Below, piece by piece: positions 1 through 6,913 of a stretch of DNA of 7,302 nucleotides. The translations under genes were made by a program, and so were the position numbers. Source of the DNA: Robiginitomaculum sp. (lineage in GTDB: Bacteria; Pseudomonadota; Alphaproteobacteria; Caulobacterales; Maricaulaceae). Location: contig JALSHM010000473.1 in the NCBI GenBank assembly GCA_026982235.1, positions 1 through 7,302 on the forward strand, written 5' to 3'. The notes under the pieces are model-generated. The model was not told where the DNA came from and made no database searches. It saw only the letters and a program-made list of their open reading frames with translations. Position 1 is the first letter of the stretch. Every line of letters starts with the position of its first letter.

Positions 1-1244
1 ACTCATTTGTGGAAACAACCATAGCCGAAATCGCGATTATTCACGCAGGTATTAAACATGCGCTTAAGCACACACCAAAGTGGATGCGCACGCGCAAAGC
101 CCCAACCGCTATGCAGTTTAAACCTGCGACAAACCGTATCATACCCCAACCTCTTGGCGTGGTCGGTATTATCAGCCCTTGGAATTACCCTTTGCAGCTT
201 GCGGTCATGCCGCTCGTCGGTGCGCTAGGTGCGGGCAATCGTGTGATGATTAAGCCCAGTGAATATACGCCGAAATTTTCGAGCCTGCTCAAATCGGTTC
301 TTGGTGAAGTTTTTCATGAAGATGAGGTCTATGTCGCGGTTGGTGGGGTTGCGGTCGCCCAGGAATTTTCCAGCCTTGCCTTTGATCATTTATTGTTCAC
401 CGGCTCGACCAATGTCGGGCGGATTGTGGCGGGTGCGGCTGCTAAAAATCTCACACCTGTGACCTTGGAGTTGGGCGGCAAATCGCCTGTGATTATTGAC
501 GAGAGCGCAAATCAAAAACTGGCCGTGGCACGGATTGCCAATGGCAAGCTTATCAATGCCGGGCAAACCTGTGTGGCGCCCGATTATCTCCTAATGCCTG
601 AACGCGAAATTGATGCATTCTCCCAAGCCCTTATCAAAAAGGCCGAAGAATTTTATCCGACCTTTGCAGGCAATCCCGATTATACGTCCATCATAGCCGA
701 TAGCCATTATGCCCGCCTGCAAGGCTTGCTGGAAGACGCCGAGATTAAAGGCGCGCATATACAAACAGCGGGTGATGACGATACCCAAGTTTTGGCGGGG
801 GAGCGGCGCATCCCGCTGACAGTCGTGACCAAGACCACGCCGGATATGAAGATTATGCAAGAAGAAATCTTTGGCCCACTCTTGCCCATTGTCGCCAGTG
901 AGAGCCTTGAGGAGTCCATGAATTATATTCAAGAACGCGACAGACCATTGGCGCTCTATTGGTTTGGTGAAAATAAGACCAAGCGCGACCATGTTTTGAA
1001 AAACACGATTTCTGGCGGTGTCAGCATTAACGAAACCGCCTGGCATGTTGTCCAAGAAGACATTCCGTTCGGCGGTGTAGGCCCGTCTGGCATGGGCGGC
1101 TATCACGGTGAACACGGATTTAAAACATTTTCCCACATGAAAGGCGTGTTCTTGCAAAGCAAATTTAGCGGCGGCAAAATGCTCTACCCGCCTTACACAG
1201 AAAAAACCCAAAAGGTTTTGAATATGATGAAGAAATTTATGTAG
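1..1244 (+). CDS. Aldehyde dehydrogenase, coniferyl aldehyde dehydrogenase-like (5' end missing)
   Basis: NAD(P)-dependent oxidation of an aldehyde to the carboxylic acid by a cytosolic ALDH-superfamily enzyme. Numbering from the GTG at position 9, the visible protein shows SPWNYP with the oxyanion Asn59, the cofactor-binding IKPSE (Lys82), the Rossmann loop FTGSTNVGR (130-138), the general base Glu154 in LELGGKSP, the nucleophile Cys188 in NAGQTCVAPDY, and EEIFGP (285-290) with the cofactor-ribose Glu286. All key residues are present, so the enzyme should be active. The compact length, the SPWNYPLQL and NAGQTCVAPDY variants and the C-terminal YPPYTEKTQKVL resemble the ALDH3-like/coniferyl aldehyde dehydrogenase (CalB) group. 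Substrate cannot be read from sequence; a long-chain or aromatic aldehyde is possible. The reading frame stays open to the left edge, and the GTG at 9 lies inside conserved sequence, so it is not the true start. Roughly 60 N-terminal residues are probably missing. It converges on the his operon and has no evident link with it. Confidence 0.9.
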   Translation, partial: SFVETTIAEIAIIHAGIKHALKHTPKWMRTRKAPTAMQFKPATNRIIPQPLGVVGIISPWNYPLQLAVMPLVGALGAGNRVMIKPSEYTPKFSSLLKSVLGEVFHEDEVYVAVGGVAVAQEFSSLAFDHLLFTGSTNVGRIVAGAAAKNLTPVTLELGGKSPVIIDESANQKLAVARIANGKLINAGQTCVAPDYLLMPEREIDAFSQALIKKAEEFYPTFAGNPDYTSIIADSHYARLQGLLEDAEIKGAHIQTAGDDDTQVLAGERRIPLTVVTKTTPDMKIMQEEIFGPLLPIVASESLEESMNYIQERDRPLALYWFGENKTKRDHVLKNTISGGVSINETAWHVVQEDIPFGGVGPSGMGGYHGEHGFKTFSHMKGVFLQSKFSGGKMLYPPYTEKTQKVLNMMKKFM

Positions 1245-1269
1245 GTGTGGTGTTAGCGACTTATCCTAA

Positions 1270-1863
1270 TTATGACGAACGGTTTTGTAATTCTGTGATG
1301 ACATCGTCTAGTGATACATGTTTTGCCGCTAACAGTACTATGAGATGATAAAGTAAATCGGCGGATTCTGCAATGAGGTCTTGGCGGGTTTCTGCTAAGG
1401 CGGCGATGACGGTTTCGACAGCTTCTTCACCAACTTTTTGTGCGCACTTACTTAAGGGGCCTTGAAGAAGTTTTGCCGTGTATGAGGTTTTGGCATCGGC
1501 GGTTTTACGCGCCCGTATAAGATCTGCTAAATCTGCCAGCCAGCCCAAGCCTTGCGCCCCCTCACTCCCAAAGCAAGAAATCGTACCCTCATGGCATGTG
1601 GGGCCAGCCGGGCGAGCGCGTACCAGCAGCGTGTCTTGGTCGCAATCCACAGTCATTTCAATCAATGCCAGCCTATTGCCAGAGGTCTCTCCTTTACGCC
1701 AAAGACATTTTCGAGAGCGGCTATAGAAAGTCACAAAGCCGCTGTCTTGTGTAGCGCGAAGGGCTTCGGCGTTCATATATCCCAGCATCAGTACCTGTAA
1801 TGTATCGGCGTTTTGGATGATGGCGGGCACCAGGCCGCCACCTTTTTCAAAATCTATATTCAT
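1270..1863 (-). CDS. hisI: Bifunctional phosphoribosyl-AMP cyclohydrolase / phosphoribosyl-ATP pyrophosphatase HisIE
   Basis: Catalyses steps 2 and 3 of histidine synthesis: PR-ATP is hydrolysed to PR-AMP by the C-terminal HisE domain, and the PR-AMP ring is then opened by the N-terminal HisI domain. The HisI domain (about residues 4-98) has SRSRKCLWRKGETSGN (48-63), the metal-binding VDCDQD (Asp73, Cys74, Asp75, Asp77) and GPTCHEG (Cys90, His91). The HisE domain (about 107-195) has the nucleotide-pyrophosphatase motifs KVGEEAVE (143-150) and ESADLLYHL (166-174). At 197 residues it matches the length of enterobacterial HisIE (about 203). It is the last gene of the operon. Its ATG overlaps the hisF stop as ATGA, with only a weak GAGA upstream, so it probably depends on translational coupling to hisF. 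It ends 25 bp from the convergent aldehyde dehydrogenase gene. Confidence 0.96.
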   Translation of the reverse strand: MNIDFEKGGGLVPAIIQNADTLQVLMLGYMNAEALRATQDSGFVTFYSRSRKCLWRKGETSGNRLALIEMTVDCDQDTLLVRARPAGPTCHEGTISCFGSEGAQGLGWLADLADLIRARKTADAKTSYTAKLLQGPLSKCAQKVGEEAVETVIAALAETRQDLIAESADLLYHLIVLLAAKHVSLDDVITELQNRSS

Positions 1864-2633
1864 ATGCGTATCTCTATATTTTTGGCTTTCAAGTCGGCTT
1901 TAAGCGAAGGGATGGGCAAGATGTTTTTGTGAAACACGCTGGCAGCCAGTGCCCCGTCCACGTCTGCCAGTTTGAACACATCTTCAAAATGTGAAACTGT
2001 GCCCGCCCCGCCCGAAGCGATGAGGGGGACGGGGCAAATCTCGCGCACGGCCTTGAGCTGGGCAATGTCATAGCCCTTGCGTACACCGTCTTGGTTCATG
2101 CAGTTAAGGACAATTTCGCCCGCACCACGCCCCACGGCTTCTTGCACCCAGTCAAGCGTGAACCGGCCCGTATCAAGGGTCGCGGCTGCGGCGCCTGTAT
2201 GGGATTTTACGCGGTATGTATGGGTGTCAGTGTCTTCAAAACTATCGACACCGACCACAATACACTGCGAACCAAAGGCCGCACTTAGTTCATCAATAAG
2301 TTCGGGGCGCATCAGGGCAGGGGAGTTTACAGATATTTTATCCGCCCCGGCCTCTAGGCGCGCACGGGCGCTCTGCACGGAATTTATTCCCCCGGCCACG
2401 CAAAACGGAATATCCAATAAGTGGGAAACCTTGCTAATCCAGTCCGGAGATATTGTGCGGGCATCGACGCTGGCCGTAATGTCATAAAACACCAATTCGT
2501 CCGCACCCGCATCTCTATATTTAAGGGCGAGGTCAAGAATACTACCAACATCTATGTGGTCGCGAAATTGCACACCTTTAACCACGCGCCCACCGCGCAC
2601 ATCCAGGCAAGGTATGATACGCCGCGCTAGCAT
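1860..2633 (-). CDS. hisF: Imidazole glycerol phosphate synthase, cyclase subunit HisF
   Basis: The cyclase half of IGP synthase. It takes ammonia delivered by HisH and converts PRFAR to imidazole glycerol phosphate and AICAR. The protein is a 257-residue (beta/alpha)8 barrel starting MLARRIIPCLDV, with the two catalytic aspartates at Asp11 and Asp130 (VVGVDSF), at exactly the family positions. The phosphate-binding loops GGI (81-83) and ASGGAG (206-211) and the C-terminal DGALAASVFHK (226-236) are intact. The stretch LNCMNQDGVRKGYD (176-189) is the enterobacterial rather than the more widespread LNSMDxDG type. The ATG lies 7 nt inside the end of hisA and has an AGAGGA ribosome site 9 nt upstream. 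The C-terminus NIEIRI uses three ATA isoleucine codons, and its TGA overlaps the hisIE start. It functions with HisH encoded two genes upstream. Confidence 0.97.
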   Translation of the reverse strand: MLARRIIPCLDVRGGRVVKGVQFRDHIDVGSILDLALKYRDAGADELVFYDITASVDARTISPDWISKVSHLLDIPFCVAGGINSVQSARARLEAGADKISVNSPALMRPELIDELSAAFGSQCIVVGVDSFEDTDTHTYRVKSHTGAAAATLDTGRFTLDWVQEAVGRGAGEIVLNCMNQDGVRKGYDIAQLKAVREICPVPLIASGGAGTVSHFEDVFKLADVDGALAASVFHKNILPIPSLKADLKAKNIEIRI

Positions 2634-3352
2634 GATATGGCATCCTCTAGCGTGAATTTATTCTCATAAAGCGCTTTGCCAATAATGATGCCCGCAGGGT
2701 TTATGGCTTTGAGGGCGCGGACATCCGCCAGTGAGCCAACCCCGCCTGAGCTAATGAGATCGAGGTCTGGATAGCGGGTCATGATCTGTGTGTATAAATC
2801 TATATTTGCACCTTGCAGTCCGCCGTCTTTGGCAATGTCTGTGACCAAAATAGTTTGCAAGCCAACGTCTTGGTATGTGTCTATGACGTGCCAGAGCGAG
2901 CGGCTTGATGTCTGTGTCCAGCCGTGGGTTGCGGGTCTGGGCGTGGCGTCTATATCCATGAACACATCTATGGCCAGAACAATTTTTTCAGAGCCAAGCG
3001 CATCCATCCAGCTTTTGACAAGCGCTTCGTCTTTCACGGCTAATGAGCCGATAACTACCCGTTCAACCCCGCCGTCCAGCAGGTTTTTAATTTGATCAAT
3101 ATGCCTAAGTCCGCCGCCAGTTTGTACTTTAAGGGCGGCGGCTTGTGTCATTTTAAGGATCAATTCTGATTGGGCGGCCATTTGATTTTTTGCCCCGTCG
3201 AGATCGACAACATGCAGCCACTGCGCCCCTGCATCTGCAAAGTCTTTGGCCGTAGAGATCGGGTCTGCCGGGTAATTTGTGCGCTGGGCGAAATCACCTT
3301 TTAGCAAGCGCACACAGCCGCCGTCCATTAAATCTATTGCCGGGAATATCAT
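2627..3352 (-). CDS. hisA: Phosphoribosylformimino-5-aminoimidazole carboxamide ribotide isomerase HisA
   Basis: Performs the Amadori rearrangement of ProFAR to PRFAR (step 4), supplying the substrate for HisF. The 241-residue (beta/alpha)8 barrel begins MIFPAIDLMDGG. It carries the catalytic Asp7 and Asp129 (LAIDV), the family TDIAKDG motif (171-177), the first-half phosphate loop TGGG (78-81) and the second-half loop SSGGVG (201-206). Length and motifs follow the E. coli enzyme (245 residues). I chose the ATG at 3352 because conserved sequence begins exactly there, an AAAGGT ribosome site lies 6-7 nt upstream, and the ATG overlaps the hisH stop as ATGA. The frame stays open to an upstream ATG at 3424, but that would add 24 residues unlike any HisA. 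The stop overlaps the start of hisF by 7 nt. Confidence 0.96.
   Translation of the reverse strand: MIFPAIDLMDGGCVRLLKGDFAQRTNYPADPISTAKDFADAGAQWLHVVDLDGAKNQMAAQSELILKMTQAAALKVQTGGGLRHIDQIKNLLDGGVERVVIGSLAVKDEALVKSWMDALGSEKIVLAIDVFMDIDATPRPATHGWTQTSSRSLWHVIDTYQDVGLQTILVTDIAKDGGLQGANIDLYTQIMTRYPDLDLISSGGVGSLADVRALKAINPAGIIIGKALYENKFTLEDAISC
2643..2648 (-). promoter_or_regulatory. Ribosome-binding site of hisF
   Basis: AGAGGA on the minus strand, 9 nt before the hisF ATG at 2633 and inside the 3' end of hisA. Confidence 0.5.
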
Positions 3353-3939
3353 GTCTCTACCTTTAAAAAATTCTGCAAAATTTGCGCACCAACTTTGCCG
3401 GAACGCTCTGGATGAAATTGGCAACCATAGATATTGCCGCGACGGACAATGGCGCTAAAGGACTGGCCATAGCGGGACGTGGCTATGGTTTCACTACGCA
3501 CGCGCGCCGCATATGAATGCACGAAATAGACATAATCACCGGGCGATATGCCCGCTAATATGGGGTCGTCTGCAAGATTATCGAGCCTGTTCCAGCCCAT
3601 ATGAGGGGCGGGTTTCCCGTCCGTGTCCAGCAGGTCTATGCCGCCCTCTATCAGACCCAGCCCACTAGCACCGCCTTCCGCTGAGGTCTCAAACAGCATT
3701 TGCATACCGAGGCATATCCCCATGAGCGGTCGTGTGTAGGCACGTAAAACCTCCACAAGGCCACGTGTTTTTAAAGCTTGCATAGCATAGGGCATGGCGC
3801 CGACGCCGGGTAAAATAATACGCTCGGCTTTGCTGATTGTGTCGGCGTCCCCCGTGATGACAGGGCGCACGCCCAAGCGTTCAAAGGCAAAGCCGACGCT
3901 GGCCAAATTGGCGCAGCCCGTATCAACAATGACCAGCAT
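3349..3939 (-). CDS. hisH: Imidazole glycerol phosphate synthase, glutaminase subunit HisH
   Basis: Class I glutamine amidotransferase subunit that hydrolyses glutamine and channels ammonia to HisF. The 196-residue protein has the catalytic triad Cys76 (GICLGMQ), His176 and Glu178 (QFHPERS), and the oxyanion-strand PGVG (44-47) typical of HisH. The stretches DTGCANL (6-12), PHMGWNR (112-118) and FVHSYA (139-144) are close to the enterobacterial protein. The start overlaps the stop of the preceding hisC-hisB gene by one base (TAATG) and has a good ribosome site, AAAGGGG, 7 nt upstream. Its TGA overlaps the hisA ATG by four bases. HisA lies between it and its partner HisF, as in E. coli. Confidence 0.97.
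   Translation of the reverse strand: MLVIVDTGCANLASVGFAFERLGVRPVITGDADTISKAERIILPGVGAMPYAMQALKTRGLVEVLRAYTRPLMGICLGMQMLFETSAEGGASGLGLIEGGIDLLDTDGKPAPHMGWNRLDNLADDPILAGISPGDYVYFVHSYAARVRSETIATSRYGQSFSAIVRRGNIYGCQFHPERSGKVGAQILQNFLKVET
3359..3364 (-). promoter_or_regulatory. Ribosome-binding site of hisA
   Basis: AAAGGT on the minus strand, 6 nt before the ATG at 3352 and inside the end of hisH. It supports the short HisA start over the in-frame upstream ATG at 3424. Confidence 0.6.
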
Positions 3940-5585
3940 TACAAAACCCCTTTCGTGGAGGCAATATCTACGCCGTCTCGTTTGAATGCGGGCGCAAGCG
4001 CACGCCCTAGGCCTTTGAAACAGGCTTCGATCATGTGGTGGGTGTTGTCGCCGCGCACATCAATGTGTATGGACGCGCCCAAAGTTTGGGCAAGGCTTTC
4101 GAAAAAATGCGGGCACATTTCAGCCGGAAAATCCCCCGCATGGTCTGTGGGGAAATTGCCCCGAAACACCATGGCCGGGCGACCTGATAAATCCACAGCG
4201 ATATTTGCCTGCGTCTCGTCCATGGGCATGACAAAGCCGAACCGACCAGCACCCGCCTTGTCGCCCAACGCGCGTGCAAGCGCCGTGCCCAGCGTAAGCG
4301 CACAGTCTTCGATAGTGTGGTGGGCATCAATCTCAAGATCACCCTGACAGGACAGGACAAGCCCGAACTTGCCGTGCTTGGCCAAGGCTTCTAGCATGTG
4401 GTCGTAAAACCCCAAGCCAGTATTGATGCTGGTGCCTGTCGCATCATCCAGATTAACCCGCACGGCGATGTCGGTTTCTTTGGTTTTTCTGTGGGCTTCG
4501 GCAATGCGCTTTGGCCTTTGGGGTGCAACGGCTACGCCAAAAACAGACAGAGCAATATCGTTCTGCGCCGGGCTGCCAATGCTGAGGCGCATTTTGCCCG
4601 GCAAGGTCTGGCGAAAATCCCGAATTTTAACTTGGGCTTTCTCTAAGGCGCGCAGTAATGTCTCGTCGTCGACTATATCAAGTAATAAAAAATTGGCTTG
4701 AGAGGGATAAATGGTTTTCACAAAGGGGGAAGCTTTCAAGGCGTCTGCCATGCGGGTTTTTTCTGTCCTCCAAAGCTTGAGCCGCGCCGTATGGACGGGC
4801 ATGGCCGCCGGGGTAAGCGCACCTAAAACCGTGTCTTCTACCGGGCGGGCAATCGGGTAGGGCGGCAAGACTTTTAGCATTAAATTGATAATACGCGGAT
4901 CAGCTATGGCCACGCCCAATCTGACGCCCGCCAATGCATAGGCCTTGGACAGCGTACGCAAGACGATGAGGTTCGGCGTGTTTTCAATGTCCTTGGTAAA
5001 ACTCTCCCCATCAGAAAACTCGGCATAAGCTTCGTCGACAACGATGAGGGTTTGCGGGAATTTTGCGCACAAATCCGTGATGTGTGTTGGGTCTATTACA
5101 TTTCCGCTCGGGTTATTGGGGGAGCACAAAAACACAATTTTCAGGCTCGCACCCGCCGCTTGTATTTTAGAGATAACCAAATCCGCGTCATAGGAAAAAT
5201 CAGCTTTCAAGGGGGCTTTAACAATATCTGCGCCCTGTATGGCGGCACAAGTTTGGTAATAGCCAAAGGTCGGCGGGCACACTAAAATACTGTCGCGTCC
5301 CGCCTCGCAAAATGTCCGTAGCAATATCTCAATCGCCTCGTCAGCGCCGCGCCCTATCATGATTTGCTCTGGTTGCGCACCATATAAATCGGCGAGCCTT
5401 TGGCGCAAGACCGCCGGTTGCTGTTCGGGATAGCGGTTATACCCCATAGCCGATTGTCCAGGCGGCGGCGCCCAAGGGGATTCGTTCGCATCAAGATGTA
5501 AGGCATTGCTCGCCCCGCCGCGTGCGCTATAGGGTTTGAAATCCAGCACCGCCTTGCGGGCTATGCTATTTGGCCAATCGGTCAT
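3939..5585 (-). CDS. hisC-hisB: Fused histidinol-phosphate aminotransferase / imidazoleglycerol-phosphate dehydratase (HisC-HisB)
   Basis: A single 548-codon frame encodes two enzymes. Residues 1 to about 350 are HisC, a PLP aminotransferase making histidinol phosphate from imidazole acetol phosphate. It shows LDANESP (31-37), GRGADEAIE (78-86), CSPNNPSG (154-161), VDEAYAEF (183-190 with Asp184 and Tyr187), the PLP lysine Lys214 in TLSKAYALAG, Arg222, and the substrate-carboxylate Arg333. Residues about 358-548 are a complete IGP dehydratase with RKTKETDI, GFYDHMLEALAKHG, the metal-binding DAHHTIED-type motif (His422, His423, Glu426), PMDE, DLSGRP, the second THHMIE motif (His516, His517, Glu520) and the terminal STKGVL. 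The linker is only about ten residues (PQRPKRIAEA region). No in-frame ATG, GTG or TTG occurs between Met332 and Val375, so a separate dehydratase start is unlikely. The phosphatase domain that precedes the dehydratase in E. coli HisB is absent. The start overlaps the hisD stop (ATGA); the stop overlaps hisH (TAATG). Confidence 0.95.
   Translation of the reverse strand: MTDWPNSIARKAVLDFKPYSARGGASNALHLDANESPWAPPPGQSAMGYNRYPEQQPAVLRQRLADLYGAQPEQIMIGRGADEAIEILLRTFCEAGRDSILVCPPTFGYYQTCAAIQGADIVKAPLKADFSYDADLVISKIQAAGASLKIVFLCSPNNPSGNVIDPTHITDLCAKFPQTLIVVDEAYAEFSDGESFTKDIENTPNLIVLRTLSKAYALAGVRLGVAIADPRIINLMLKVLPPYPIARPVEDTVLGALTPAAMPVHTARLKLWRTEKTRMADALKASPFVKTIYPSQANFLLLDIVDDETLLRALEKAQVKIRDFRQTLPGKMRLSIGSPAQNDIALSVFGVAVAPQRPKRIAEAHRKTKETDIAVRVNLDDATGTSINTGLGFYDHMLEALAKHGKFGLVLSCQGDLEIDAHHTIEDCALTLGTALARALGDKAGAGRFGFVMPMDETQANIAVDLSGRPAMVFRGNFPTDHAGDFPAEMCPHFFESLAQTLGASIHIDVRGDNTHHMIEACFKGLGRALAPAFKRDGVDIASTKGVL
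3947..3953 (-). promoter_or_regulatory. Ribosome-binding site of hisH
   Basis: AAAGGGG on the minus strand, 7 nt before the hisH ATG at 3939. It is embedded in the last codons of the hisC-hisB gene (the TKG of STKGVL). It is one of the stronger Shine-Dalgarno-like matches in this operon. Confidence 0.6.
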
Positions 5586-6913
5586 GATGTTTCCCCGCTC
5601 GTTTCCCCGCTTGCTTCTGCGTTAGTCAGGCGCAAGCTTACAGCGCGTCTGTGGGCTTCAAGCCCTTCCATATTGGCCAGCCGCTCTACGCAAGGGGCGA
5701 TGGCCGCCAGTCCGCTACGGGTTAAGGTTTGCACGGTGATATATTTCATAAAGCTCTCAACCCCGACACCGCTATAGGCACGTGCGGCACCGAATGTGGG
5801 CAGGGTGTGATTGGTGCCGCTGGCATAATCCCCTACCGCTTCGGGTGTCCATGGGCCCAAGAAAACCGAGCCTGCATTTTGGATATCTGGCAATATAGTT
5901 TCCGGATTTTGTATCTGTACAATTAAATGCTCCGGCGCATATGTGTTGGTGATGTCCAACATATGTTTGGTTTTGGGCGCGATGATGATACGACCATTTT
6001 CAAGGGCTTGCCGGGCAATGTCCTGGCGCGGCAGGTTAGATAATTGCTGGGATATTTCGCTGTTCAGTAAATCTGCAAATGTCTGCGAGCTACAGACACA
6101 AATGACCTGAGCCATGGGGTCATGTTCGGCCTGGCTTAGCAGGTCGGCGGCCACAAAGACCGGATTGGCCTTATCATCCGCCAAGACCATAGCCTCACTG
6201 GGTCCGGCGGGCAAATCGATGGCAGGTCCGCCTATGGCCGCCGAGACCTGTGCTTTGGCTTGAGCCACATAAGCATTGCCAGGGCCGAAAATTTTGGCGC
6301 ATTTCGCAATGCTATTTGTGCCGTAACTGAGCGCCGCAATCGCCTGCGCCCCGCCGACTGCATATAAATCCGGGATGCCGCACAGATGGGCGGCTGCTAA
6401 AATGCTCTGGTTGACCGTCCCGTCATTGCCGGGCGGGGTCGTGATAACGGGTTTGGACACACCGGCAATTTTAGCCGGAATAGCCAGCATCATCAGGGTG
6501 GAGACCAAAGGCGCCCGCCCGCCTGGAACATAAAGGCCAACGCTTTCTATGGCTCGCGGCTCGCGGCGGCACAAGACACCGGGCATGGTTTCCACCTCAA
6601 AAGCCTTTGGGATTTGCCCTTTGTGAAATTTTTCAATATTGGCTTTGGCCGTCTCCATGGCGGCTTTGTCCGCACTGGGCAGATTTGCCCATGCCGCCTG
6701 CAAGTCTGCGGGCGGGACTTTTAAATCGGTCAGGCTAACGCCGTCAAAACGCGCCGTATATTCACGAATAGCGGCGTCGCCTCTTGTACGTACCGCCGCC
6801 AAAATATCTGATACGGCGCAGTGCAGATCCGCGTCCACCGTATATTGCGGGCGTGCTAAGACGGCTGTTTGCGCGTCCGCGTCTAAATCATTCCAAACCA
6901 GAACCTGCATCAT
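5582..6913 (-). CDS. hisD: Histidinol dehydrogenase HisD
   Basis: Zinc-dependent enzyme oxidising L-histidinol through histidinal to histidine with two NAD+, the last step of the pathway. The 443-residue protein has GLYVPGG (126-132), the GPGNAYV nucleotide-binding segment (210-216) and DLPAGPSE (233-240). Zinc ligands are Gln261 and His264 (SQAEH), Asp362 (GDYASGTNH) and His421. The catalytic pair is Glu328-His329 in YAPEHL. All are at a constant +2 offset from E. coli HisD (259, 262, 360, 419; 326, 327). I chose the ATG at 6913, which overlaps the hisG stop by one base (TGATG). A second ATG follows immediately. An open extension upstream to 7009 is out-of-frame hisG sequence and does not look like HisD. 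The C-terminus is a short repeated GETSGETS tail made by a 12-nt tandem duplication. Confidence 0.96.
   Translation of the reverse strand: MMQVLVWNDLDADAQTAVLARPQYTVDADLHCAVSDILAAVRTRGDAAIREYTARFDGVSLTDLKVPPADLQAAWANLPSADKAAMETAKANIEKFHKGQIPKAFEVETMPGVLCRREPRAIESVGLYVPGGRAPLVSTLMMLAIPAKIAGVSKPVITTPPGNDGTVNQSILAAAHLCGIPDLYAVGGAQAIAALSYGTNSIAKCAKIFGPGNAYVAQAKAQVSAAIGGPAIDLPAGPSEAMVLADDKANPVFVAADLLSQAEHDPMAQVICVCSSQTFADLLNSEISQQLSNLPRQDIARQALENGRIIIAPKTKHMLDITNTYAPEHLIVQIQNPETILPDIQNAGSVFLGPWTPEAVGDYASGTNHTLPTFGAARAYSGVGVESFMKYITVQTLTRSGLAAIAPCVERLANMEGLEAHRRAVSLRLTNAEASGETSGETS
5589..5611 (-). repeat. Tandem 11-nt repeat (12-nt period) at the hisD/hisC-hisB junction
   Basis: On the minus strand AGCGGGGAAAC occurs twice, at 5611-5601 and 5599-5589, separated by one base. 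This gives a 12-nt period that stays in frame and encodes the repeated SGET/SGET tail of HisD. The copy nearer the downstream gene places GGGGA 6 nt before the hisC-hisB ATG at 5585, where a ribosome-binding site is expected. The duplication may therefore have copied a Shine-Dalgarno-like segment as well as the HisD tail. Confidence 0.85.

Noticed and set aside
9..11. GTG as the start of the aldehyde dehydrogenase
   Set aside because: The preceding in-frame codons are sense codons, and the visible protein lacks the first part of the ALDH fold. The gene continues beyond the left edge.
591..1211. A 206-codon open frame on the minus strand inside the aldehyde dehydrogenase gene
   Set aside because: It lies wholly antisense to a well-conserved ALDH with all catalytic residues. 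Its translation has no recognisable domain and it has no context of its own.
1253..1269. Short inverted repeat TTAG/CTAA between the convergent genes
   Set aside because: The stem is only four base pairs with a loop of about nine and no T-run, which is too weak to call a terminator.
3353..3424. A 24-codon N-terminal extension of HisA from an upstream ATG
   Set aside because: It overlaps the hisH coding sequence in another frame and is unlike HisA. The conserved MIFPAIDL start at 3352 has its own ribosome site.
4031..4360. Overlapping open frames on both strands within the dehydratase part of hisC-hisB
   Set aside because: They are shadow frames of a fully conserved coding region, and their translations show no known motifs.
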